Shown here piece by piece: positions 24,001-36,000 of a stretch of DNA of 64,000 bases. Position numbers and translations under genes: made by a program. Position 1 is the stretch's first letter. Each line of letters opens with the position of its first letter. Source of the DNA: Apteryx mantelli. Lineage: Eukaryota > Chordata > Aves > Apterygiformes > Apterygidae. The notes under the pieces are model-generated. The model was not told the origin of the DNA. It saw only the letters and a list, made by a program, of their open reading frames with translations, and ran no database searches. The stretch lies in assembly GCF_036417845.1 (NCBI RefSeq), contig NC_090011.1:1942726-2006725 (forward strand), read 5' to 3'.

Positions 24001-27000
24001 CCGACTCACCCACGTCCGAGTCACGGTGGTTCTTGATGAGCTCCCCCAGCTCGAAGTTCCCCGCGATGACGGCGACCTGGGGGACACGGGAACATGGGGG
24101 GACATGGAGGGACATGGGGGGACATGGGGGGGACATGGAGGGACATGGAGGGACATGGAGGGACATGGGGGGACATGGAGGAACATGAAGCACATGGGGG
24201 GACATGGGGGGACATGGGGGGACACGGGCAGGCCGTCCCCATGGCCCCACGTGCCACCGTGGCCCAGGCAGACCCCAACGTCCCCTGGCCGCCCAGCACC
24301 CCCAAAGCCTCCCAGGACCCGCTGGGACCCCAGAACCCCCCCGGAGCCCCCTGGGACCCTTGGGGACCCTTGGGGATGCCTTGGGGACCCTTGGGGACCC
24401 ACCTGGAAGGGTGTCTGCCCACTGTTGTTCTTCACCTCCTTGTTGGCCCCGCGGTAGAGCAGGATCCGGGCGCAGCTCTCCTGGGGGAGCCGTCACCGTG
24501 TCACCACGTCCCTGTGTCCCCTGTGTCCCCCCATGTCCCTCCATGTCCCTCATGTCCTCCATGTCCCTCATGTCCCCCCATGTCCCTCCATGTCCCCCAT
24601 GTCCCCCATGTCCCCCCATGTCCCTCCATGTCCCCCATGTCCCTCCATGTCCCCCCATGTCCCCTCATGTCCCCCATGTCCCCCCATGTCCCTCCATATC
24701 CCTCCATGTCCCCAATGTCCCTCCATGTCCCCCATGTCCCTCCATGTCCCTCCACGTCCCCTCATGTCCCCCATGTCCCTCCATGTCCCTCCATGTCCCC
24801 CCATGTCCCTCCATGTCCCCAATGTCCCTCCATGTCCCCCATGTCCCTCCATGTCCCTCCACGTCCCCGCATGTCCCCCCATGTCCCCCATGTCCCCCCA
24901 TGTCCCCTCATGTCCCCCATGTCCCTCCATGTCCTTCCATGTCCCTCCATGTCCCCCCATGTCCCCCCATGTCCCTCCATGTCCCCCCATGTCCCTCCAT
25001 GTCCTTCCATGTCCCCCCATGTCCCCAATGTCCCTCCATGTCCCCCATGTCCCCCCATGTCCCTCCACGTCCCCGCATGTCCCCCCATGTCCCTCCATTT
25101 CCTTCCATGTCCCTCCATGTCCCCAACGTCCCTCCATATCCCCCCATGTCCCCCCATGTCCCCCCACATCCCTCCACATCCCTCCACGTCCCTCCACGTC
25201 CCTCCATGTCCCCCATGTCCCCCCCCGTGTCCCCCCGTGTCCCCCCGTGTCCCCCCCCGGGCCACCTTGTTGTAGAGGGCGCAGATGTGCAGCGCCGTGT
25301 TGCCGGACGCGTTCTGGGCCGCCGGCTCGGCGCCGTAGAAGAGCAGGTGCTCGAGGTGCTGCGAGTGGCCGTGCTGGCACGCCTGGCGCGCCCCCGTCAC
25401 CCCCCGCCGTCACCCCCCGGTGCCCGCCCCGCCACCCGTCACCACCCGCCGTCACCCGCCCTGTCACCCGCCCCGGCACCCCCCGGCACCGCCCGCCGTC
25501 ACCCCTCGCCACCCGCCCCGCCACCCCTCGTCACCGCCCGCCGTCACCCCTGCCCATGCGGCGCCCCGCGCGGCGCACACATGGGATGCACGTGCGATGC
25601 ACATGGGATGCACGTGGGATGCACGCGGGATGCACGTGCGATGCACACGGGATGCACATGGGATGCACACGGGATGCACGCGGGATGTACACGGGATGCC
25701 CACTGGCAGGATGCACATGGGATGCACACGGCGCGCACTCAGGCGGCGCATGCGTGGGATGCACATGGGATGCACACAGGTTGCATACAGGATGCACATG
25801 GGATGCACACGGGATGCACATGGATGCACACACACACAATGTACCTGCGATGCACACGGGATGCACATGGGGAGCATGCACATGGGATGCACACGGGTTG
25901 CATACAGGATGCACATGGGATGCACACGGGATGCACATGGATGCACACAGCACACACACAGAATGTACATGGGATGCACATGGGCAGCACGCACACGGGA
26001 TGCACATGGGATGCACATGGGATGCACACAAATGGGATGCACGCACACGGGATGCACTCACACGGGATGCACATGGGATGCTCATGGGGAGCATGCAAAT
26101 GCGATGCATGCAAATGCGATGCACACGGGATGCACGCACACGGGATGCACACGGGATAGATGCACACGGGACAGATGCACACGGGATAGATGTACACGGG
26201 ATAGATGCACACGGGACAGATGCACATGGGATAGATGCACACGGGAAGCACACGGGATGCACCGGCGACAAACCCCCCCAGGCCGCCCCCCGCCCGAGCT
26301 GCCACCCCCAACTCTCGCCGCCCTGTGCACGCGCCCCCCTCCCCCCAGCACCCCCGGGCGCCGGCAGCACCCATGGGTGCCGAGCGCCCCCCGCCCCGCA
26401 CCTGGTGGATCTCCTGCCAGCCGTTCTCGTCGACGGTGCCGATGTGCGCCCGGTTGTAGAGCAGCAGCTCGCAGCAGCGCGGGTCGCCGCCCACCATGGC
26501 CGTGTGGTAGAGGGGCGTCAGGCCCCGGCGGTCCTTGTAATTCGGGGAGCCCCCCAGGTCCAGCAGCGCCTGCGGGGGGGGGGGGGAGGTGAGGAGGAGG
26601 GGAGGTCCCCCCCGAATTGCACCGCAGCGGGGCGCGCGGGCTGCGGCGTGCGGGCGTTGCATCGGGGCGTGCAGCGCCGTGCATGCGCTGCAGCGTGCGT
26701 GCATTGCACCGGGCTGTGCAGCGCCGTGCACGCACCGTGCAGCGCCATGCATGTGCTGCAGCGTGCGTGCGTTGCATTGGGGTGTGCAGCGCCGTGTGTG
26801 CACCGTGCAGCGCCGTGTGCATGCTGCAGCGTGTGTGCGTTGCATTGGGGTGTGCAGTGCCGTGCACACACCATGCAGCGCCATGCGCATGCTGCAGTGT
26901 ACATGTGTTGCATCAGGGCATGCAGCGCCGTGCACACACCATGCAGCGCCGTGCACGTGCTGCAGTGTGCCTGCATTGCACTGGGGCATGCAGCGCCGTG

Positions 27001-30000
27001 CATGCACTGTGCACGTGCTGCGGCATGCGTGCATTGCACTGGGGCGTGCAGCACTGTGCGCACACCATGCAGCACCGTGCACGTGCTGCAGCGTGCCTGC
27101 ATTGCATCAGGGCGTGCAGCGCCTGGCGCGCACCGTGCAGCGCCGTGCACATGCCGCAGCATGCGTGTGTTGCATTGGGGTGTGCAGTGCCGTACATGCA
27201 TCGTGCATGTGCTGCAGCGTGTGTGCGTTGCACTGGGACGTGCAGTGCCGTGCGCACGTTGCATGGTGCCTGCTGCTTTGCACGGCCGCGGGTGCCTGTG
27301 GACTCCCGTGGACACCCGTGGGTGCCTGTGAACACCCACGTGGGTGCTCTGCCCACACTCATGGGTGCCCCCGGGTGCAAGCAGGGGCCGTGGGCAGGCA
27401 GGTGGGCGCACGCACAAGCCCGGCACACACTCATGGGTGCTCGTGGCCCCCCGTGGATGTCTGTGGACACCCGTGGACACCCGTGGACACCCACATGGGT
27501 GCTCTGCACACACTCATGGGTGCCCCCGGGTGCCAGCAGAGGCCATGGGCAGGCAGATGGGCGCACGTGCACGCTCATGGGTGCTCGTGGGTGCTCGTGG
27601 CTCCCCGTGTCCCCCCGTGGACGCCCGTGGACACCCGTGGACACCCACACAGGTGCTCTGCACACACTCATGGGTGCCCCTGGGTGCAAGCAGAGGCCAC
27701 GGGCAGGCAGGTGGGTGCACGCAGAAGCCCGGCGCACGCTCGTAGGTGCTCGTGGCCGCCTGTGGCCGCCCGTGGCCACCCGTGGACAGCCGTGGACACC
27801 CACACAGGTGCTCTGCACACACTCGTGGGTGCCCCCGGGTGCAAGCGGGGGCCACGGGCAGGCAGGTGGGCGCACGCGGAAGCCCGGCGCATGCTCGTGG
27901 CCCCCCGTGGACACCCGTGGACACCCGTGGACACCCACACAGGTGCTCTGCACACACTCGTGGGTGCCCCCGGGTGCAAGCGGGGGCCACGGGCAGGCAG
28001 GTGGGCGCATGCGCAAGCCCGGTGCACGCTCGTGGGTGCCCGTGGACACCCGTGGATGTCTGTGGACACCTGTGGACACCCGTGGGCACCCACATGGGTG
28101 CTCTGCACACACTCGTGGGTGCCCCCGGGTGCAAGCAGGGGCCGTGGACAGGCAGGTGGGCACATGCCCAAGCCCGGCGCACGCTCGTGGCCCCCCGTGG
28201 ACACCCGTGGATGCCCGTGGACGCCCGTGGACACCCGTGAACACCCACACGGGTGCTCTGCACACACTCATGGGTGCCCCCAGGTGCAAGCAGAGGCCGT
28301 GGGCAGGCAGGTGGGCGCATGCCCAAGCCCGGCGCACGCTTGTGGCCCCCCGTGGATGCCCGTGGACGCCCGTGGACACCCGTGGACACCCACACAGGTG
28401 CTCCGCACACACTCGTGGGTGCCCCCAGGTGCAAGCGGGGGCCACGGGCAGGCAGGTGGGCGCACGCGCAAGCCCGGCGCACGCTCGTGGGTGCTCGTGG
28501 CCGCCCGTGGACACCCATGGATGCTCGTGGACACCCGTGGGTGCCCGTGAGCACCAGGGCGGGGGCACCTGGGTGCAAGCAGAGGCCATGGGCAGGCAGT
28601 TGGGCGCACGTGGAAGCCCGGCGCATGCTCTTGGGTGCCCGTGGACTCCCGTGGACACCCGTGGGTGCCTGTGGACACCCATGGACACCCGTGAACACCC
28701 ACACAGGTGCTCTGCACACACTCGTGGGTGCCCCCGGGTGCAAGCAGGGGCCGTGGGCAGGCAGGTGGGCGCACGTGGAAGCCCGGTGCACGCTCGTGGC
28801 CCCCCGTGGCCCCCCGTGGGTGCCCGTGGACACCCGTGAACACCCACACGGGTGCTCTGCACGCACTCATGGGTGCCCCCGGGTGCAAGCAGAGGCCGTG
28901 GGCAGGCAGGTGGGCGCACGTGGAAGCCCGGCGCACGCTCGTGGGTGCTCGTGGCCGCCCGTGGACACCCGTGGATTCTCGTGGACACCCGTGGGTGCCC
29001 GTGAGCACCAGGGCGGGGGCCCCTGGGTGCAAGCAGAGGCCATGGGCAGGCAGGTGGGCGCACACGGAAGCCCGGCGCATGCTCGTGGGTGCCCATGGAC
29101 TCCCGTGGACACCCGTGGATGTCTGTGGACACCCGTGGACACCCGTGGACACCCGTGGACACCCACACAGGTGCTCTGCACACACTCGTGGGTGCCCCCG
29201 GGTGCAAGCAGAGGCCGTGGGCAGGCAGGTGGGCGCATGCGCAAGCCCGGTGCACGCTCGTGGGTGCCCGTGGACACCCGTGGATGTCTGTGGACACCCG
29301 TGGCCCCCCGTGGGGGGGGGGGGGGCGTGGCGGCGCCTACCAGGAGGGCGGCGTAGCGGCGGGGTGCAGACGGCGCGGTGCAGGGCGGGTGGCGCCGTCG
29401 CGGGCCCGGAAGTCCAGGTGGGCCCCCCCCAGGCACAGCAGCCGGATGATCTCCACCTCGCCGGGGGCCGTCCCGCTGCGCCGCCAGCGTCAGCGGCGTC
29501 TCTGCGCCCAGCGCGTCACCCCCGGGGCCGCCCGGGCGCCCGGGGGACGTGAGGGCACCCGGGGACGTCGGGGCGCCCGGGGGACGTGAGGGCACCCGGG
29601 GACGTCGGGGCACCCGGGGCCACCGGGGATGTGGGGGCACCCGGATGCTGGGGACGCCCGGGGACGTTGGGGCAGCTGGGGACACCTGGGGACATTGGGC
29701 ACCCGGGCGCTGGGGACACACAGGGACATCAGGGCACCCGGGTGCTGGGGACACCCGGGGATGTTGGGGCACCCAGGGCGACCGGGGATATTGGGGCGCC
29801 CAGGGATGTTGGGGCACCCAGGCGCTGGGGACACCCGGGGACATCGGGACACCCGGGTGCTGGGGACACCCGGGGGACGTTGGGGCACCCAGGGTGACTG
29901 GGGACAGTGGGACACCCAGGGATATTGGAGCACCCAGGCGCTGGGACACCCAGGGACGCTGGGACACCTGGGTGCTGGGGACGCCCAGGGACGCTGGGGC

Positions 30001-33000
30001 ACCCGGGGTGACTGGGGATGGTGGGGTGACCGGGCGCTGGGGACACCTGGGGACATTGGGGCACCCAGGGCGACCGGGGATATTGGGGCACCCAGGGCAA
30101 CCAGGGACAGCGGGACACCCAGGACATTAGGACATCCAGGCACTGGGGACACCTGGGGACATGGGGGCATGTTGCGGGGGTGTCACAGGGGACATGGGGG
30201 CGTCCCTGCGGGGCAGGGGGACGTGGCAGGGGGTCCCCAAGGGGCAGGGGCATGTGGCGGGGTCGTTGTGGGGACGTGGCAAGGACATTGCAGGGGTCCC
30301 CACGTGGCAGGGAATGTGGTGGGGACGTGGCAGGGGTCCCCGCGGTGCACAGGGACATGGCAGGGACGTGGCAGGGACATGGCGGGGTCCCCGTGGGGCA
30401 GGGGGACATGGTGGGGACGTGGTGGGGATGTGACGGGGGTCCCTGCAGGGCAGGGGGACGTGGCGGGGACGTGGCAGGGACGTGGCAGGGGTCCCTGCGG
30501 GGCAGGGGGACGTGGCAGGGGGATGTGGCGGAGGGACATGGCAGGGTCCCCATGGCAGGGGGACATGGCAGGGACGGGCAGGGGTCCCTGCGGGGCAGGG
30601 GGATGTGGCAGGGGGATGTGGTGGGGGGGACATGGTGGGGGGAAGTGGCGGGGGGACGTGGCGGGGACGTGGCAGGGGTCCCCAGGGGGCAGGGGGACGT
30701 GGCAGGGGGGACGTGGCAGGGTCCCCGTGGCAGGGGGTTGTGGCAGGGGAATGTGGCAGGGGGACGTGGCAGGGTCCCCGTGGTGGGGGGACGTGGCAGG
30801 AACGTGGCGGGGGGGCGTGGCAGGGGGGCGTGGCAGGGTCCCCGTGGCGGGGGGACGTGGCAGGGGGACGTGGCAGGGACGTGGCGGGGGTCCCCAGGGG
30901 GCAGGGGGACGTGGCAGGGACGTGGCAGGGTCCCCGTGGTGGGGGGGACGTGGCAGGAACGTGGCGGGGGGCGTGGCAGGGGGCGTGGCAGGGTCCCCGT
31001 GGCGGGGGGACGTGGCAGGGTCCCCGTGGCGGGGGGACGTGGCAGGGGGGACGTGGCGGGGGGGGCGTGGCAGGGTCCCCATGGCGGGGAGACGTGGCAG
31101 GGGGACGTGCAGGGACGTGGCGGGGGTCCCCAGGGGGCAGGGGGACGTGGCAGGGACACGGCAGGGGTCCCCAGGGGGTAGGGGGACATGGTGGGGACGT
31201 GGCAGGGGGGGACGTGGCAGGGTCCCCGTGGCAGGGAGACGTGGTGGGGGAACGTGGCAGGGAGACGTGGTGGGGGAACGTGGCAGGGGGACGTGGCAGG
31301 GGTCCCCAGGGGGTAGGGGGACATGGTGGGGACGTGGCAGGGATGTGGCAGGGACCCCGTGGCGGGGGGACGTGGCGGGGGGACGTGGCGGGGGGACGTG
31401 GCGGGATCCCCATGGCAGGGTCCCCGTGGCAGGGGGGACATGGCGGGGGGGACGTGGCGGGGGGGACGTGGCGGGGGTCCCCATGGCAGGGGGGACGTGG
31501 CAGGGGGACGTGGCGGGATCCCCATGGCAGGGGAGACGTGGCAGGGGGACGTGGCGGGATCCCCATGGCAGGGTCCCCGTGGCGGGGGGGACGTGGCAGG
31601 GGGGCGTGGCAGGGGGGGCGTGGCAGGGTCCCCGTGGCGGGGGGGACGTGGCAGGGGGATGTGGCAGGGACGTGGCGGGGGTCCCCAGGGGGCAGGGGGA
31701 CGTGGCAGGGACACGGCAGGGGTCCCCAGGGGGTAGGGGGACATGGTGGGGATGTGGCGGGGGGGACGTGGCAGGGTCCCCGTGGCGGGGTCCCCGTGGC
31801 AGGGGGGACGTGGCAGGGGGCGTGGCGGGGTCCCCATGGCAGGGTCCCCGTGGCAGGGGGGGACGTGGCAGGGGGGACGTGGCAGGGGGACGTGGCGGGG
31901 GGGCGTGGCAGGGTCCCCGTGGCAGGGGGTTGTGGCAGGGGAATGTGGCAGGGGGGACGTGGCAGGGTCCCCGTGGCGGGGGGGACGTGGCAGGGGGACG
32001 TGGCATGGACGTGGCGGGGGTCCCCAGGGGGCAGGGGGACGTGGCAGGGACATGGCAGGGGTCCCAGGGGGTAGGGGGACATGGTGGGGACGTGGCGGGG
32101 GGGGCGTGGCAGGGTCCCGTGGCGGGGGGACGTGGCAGGGGGACGTGGCAGGGACGTGGCGGGGGTCCCCAGGGGGCAGGGGGACGTGGCAGGGACACGG
32201 CAGGGGTCCCCAGGGGCAGGGGGACACGGTGGGGACGTGGCGGGGGGGCGTGGCAGGTCCCGTGGCGGGGGGACGTGGCGGGGGGACGGCGGCGGCCCGC
32301 TCACCGCCCGAGTCGGAGTCGTGGTAGTTGGGGTCGAGGCCGCGCTCGAGCAGCCGCGCCACCCTTCTCGGCCGAGCCGTGCTGCACGTAGTCCAGGAAC
32401 TTGCGCAGCCCCGTCTGCGGCACCGGCGCCCCGTGGGCACGCGCACAGCCGCCACCGCCGGGGACGCCGCGGGGACGCCGCGGGGGACACGGGCGACGCG
32501 CCGCCGGCACGCCGCGGGGACGCACCGCAGGGACGTGGGGACACGCCGCGGGATGCAGGGACACGCCGCAGGGACGCGGGGACGCCAGGGACGCGAGGAC
32601 ACGAGACGCCACGGGGACACCGGGGACACGCCGTGGGGACGCAGGCGCGCAGGGACACGCCGTGGGGACAGGGGACGCCGTGGGGCGTGGGAGGCAGGGA
32701 CGCGGGGGTACAGGATGCCATGGGGACACAGGACGCCAGGGGCGCGGGGATGCCAGGGGCACAGGGACATGGGGACGCCGTGGAGCACGGGGACGTGGGG
32801 ACATGGGGACACCGTGGGGCATGGGGACATGGGGACATGGGACGGGAACAGGGGGACACCGTGGGGACATGGGGTCAGGGGACACTGCGGACCGCGGGGA
32901 CACGGGGACGCGGGGACGTGGAGGGACTAGGGGGGACACAGGAGGAGGGGACAGGCTGGGGGGCAGGACCAGGTGTGGGGGGGCGGGGCAGGCAGCCAGG

Positions 33001-36000
33001 GGGCGGGGCCATGCAGCCTGGGGGCGGGGCCGTGGCGCCAGGGGGCGGGGCCGGGGCAGGCCCACCTTGGTGTGGAGCTTGGCCAGCTGCTTCTCGTCCA
33101 GGTTGGTCTGTTTGTAGACCGGGTCTTGTACCGGAACTGGGGGGGAGGAGCCACGTTAGCCACGCCCATTTAGCCACGCCCATTTAGCCACGCCCACCTC
33201 AAGGTAGGGCACGCCCCTTGCTAATGCCTGGGAGGAGATGCATGGAAGGGGGAGCCCCTCCCCTCCCAGACCCCGCCCCTCCAGTTCCATCATCCCCTTT
33301 GGCCCCGCCCATCATGCCACACCCCCTCCCTTTAGCCCCGCCTCCCTCACGGTAGGGCACCGCCCTCTCCCAGCTCCAGGGGCAGCCGCCCTCCCCTCCC
33401 ATGCCCCGCCCCATCAAGCCACACCCCCTATTGCCCCGCCCCCAGTTTGGCCCCGCCCACCCCCTTCAAGATCAGTCACTGCCCAATGGAAGCTCTGGGA
33501 GCAGACACACATGGGGTGGGGGGGAGAGCTCCTCCCCTCCCAGGCCATACCCCCTCAAATGGCCACGCCCCCTCAAATGGCCACGCCCCCTCCCTTGGCC
33601 ACGCCCACCTGGAGGTAGGGCACGCCCTGGCCGAAGCTCTGGGGGTAGTCACACCCGGGGGAGTCCCGCCCCCTCAGGCCCTGCCCCCTCCGTGGGCCAC
33701 ACCCCCAACCATGCCACGCCCCCTACCCATGTCACGCCCCCACCCCAGGCCCCGCCCACCTCGAGGTAGGGCACGCCCTGGTCGAAGCTCTGCGGGTAGT
33801 TGCACAGGAAGGGGGGGGAGTCCCTCCCCTCCCAGGCCCCACCCCCTCCCCAAGCCCCGCCCCACCCAGGCCCCGCCCCCACCCCAGGCCCGCCCACCTC
33901 GAGGTAGGGCACGCCCTGGTCGAAGCTCTGCGGGTAGTCGCGCAGCGGCCGCTCCTCGTCGAGGAACTTGGCGTCGCGGCCGGCGGCGGCCGGCTGGAAG
34001 AGGCCGTAGTTGAGCACGTCCTGGAGGCCCTCGGTGAGGGTGCAGAGCACCTGCTGCTTGGCCGCCCACACCGCCGCCCCCGGGGTCGAAGCGCAGGCAC
34101 TTCTGGGGGGGACGGCCAAAATCAGCCCCCGAACGGTCCCCCAAACCCTCCCTGGCGTCCCCGGAGCCGCCCGGAGCACCTCTGAGGGGGGAAACGGCCC
34201 GAATCAGCCCAAAACGGCCCCCTCAAACCCTCCCCGGCGTCCTCGGAGCCGCCCGGGCGCTTCTGAGGGGGAAACGGCCCAAATCACCCCCAAAACGGCC
34301 CCCCCAAACCCTCCCTGGCGTCCCCGGAGCGCCCGGGCACTTCTGGGGGGGACGGCCAAAATCAGCCCCAAAACGGCCCCCCTAAACCCTCCCCGGCGTC
34401 CTCGGAGCCGCCCGTCGTGCGCTTCTGAGGGGGAAACGGCCCGAATCAGCCCCAAAACGGCCCCCTCAAACCCTCCCCGGCGTCCTCGGAGCCGCCCCCG
34501 GGCGCTTCTGAGGGGGAAACGGCCCAAATCACCCCCAAAACGGCCCCCCCAAACCCTCCCTGGCGTCCCCGGAGCCGCCCGGGCACTTCTGGGGGGGACG
34601 GCCAAATCAGCCCCAAAACGGCCCCCCTAAACCCTCCCCGGCGTCCCCGGAGCCGCCCGAGGCGCTTCTGAGGGGGAAACGGCCCCGAATCAGCCCCAAA
34701 ACAGCCCCCTCAAACCCTCCCTGGTGTCCCTCAGAGCCGCCCGGGCACTTCTGAGGGGGAAACGGCCCGAATCAGCCCCAAAACGGCCCCTCAAACCCTC
34801 CCTGCGTCCTCGGAGCCGCCCGGGCACTTCTGAGGGGGAAATGGCCCAAATCACCCCAAAACGGCCCCCCCAAACCCTCCCTGGCGTCCCCGGAGCCGCC
34901 CGGTGCACCTCTGAGGGGGGGAAACGGCCCGAATCAGCCCCAAAACGGCCCCCTCAAACCCTCCCCGGCGTCCTTGGAGCCGCCCGGGCGCTTCTGAGGG
35001 GGAAACGGCCCAAATCACCCCCAAAACGGCCCCTCAAACCCTCCCTGGTGTCCTCAGAGCTGCCCGAGGGCGCTTCTGAGGGGGAAACGGCCCGAATCAG
35101 CCCCAAAACGGCCCCCCCAAACCCTCCCTGGCGTCCCCGGAGCCGCCCGGGCACTTCTGGGGGGGGATGGCCAAAATCAGCCCAAAACGGCCCCCCTAAA
35201 CCCTCCCGGCGTCCTCGGAGCCGCCCGGGTGCTTCTAAATCAGCCCCAAAACGGCCCCCCAAACCCTCCCCGGCGTCCTTGGAGCCGCCCGGGCGCTTCT
35301 GAGGGGGAAACGGCCTGAATCAGCCCCAAAACGGTCCCTCAAACCCTCCCTGGCGTCCTTGGAGCCGCCCGGGCGCTTCTGAGGGGGAAACAGCCCGAAT
35401 CAGCCCCAAAACGGCCCCCCCAAACCCTCCCTGGCGTCCTCGGAGCCGCCCGGGCACTTCTGAGGGGGAAACAGCCCGAATCAGCCCCAAAACGGTCCCC
35501 TCAAACCCTCCCCGGCGTCCCCGGAGCCGCCCGGGCGCTTCTGAGGGGGAAACAGCCCAAATCAGCCCAAAAACCGCGCCGGTTTGGGGCCTCTTCCCCC
35601 CATTTGGGAGTTTCCCGCCTTTTTTGAGGGGGCGCCTCCATTCTGGTCCGCCCCGTATTCCGGTCCCCCATGCGATCTGGTCCGTCCCCTATTTCGGTCC
35701 CCCCCTGAAACACTCCCCCCCCACATTTTGGGCCCCCACCTATTTTAAAGGTGTCCCCCCCCCCCATAATTTGGGGTCCCTCCCTGCTATTTCAGGGCCC
35801 CCCCCCCCACCTCTATAGTTTGGGGCCGCCATGTTTTGGTCCGCCCCACCCCCACCCTGGGTCCCCATTTTTTGGGCCCCCCCCCCCAATTTCAGGATTT
35901 CCCCCCATTTCTCAGGTTTCCCTCCCCATTTTGGGGGTACCCCCCCCTATTTTGGGGCATTCTGCCCCCCCCCCAGATTTGGGGATTCTCCCCCCATATT

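Noticed and set aside
21739-24188. Open frames of about 750 codons rich in MSPHVPPCP
   Set aside because: Shadow of the CCCTCCATGTCC decamer array, open in several frames at once; intronic and antisense to SHANK1.
29629-32859. Open frames of 900-1000 codons on both strands
   Set aside because: Low-complexity translation of the GACGTGGCAGGG array. It reads through SHANK1 exon 4 in the wrong frame.
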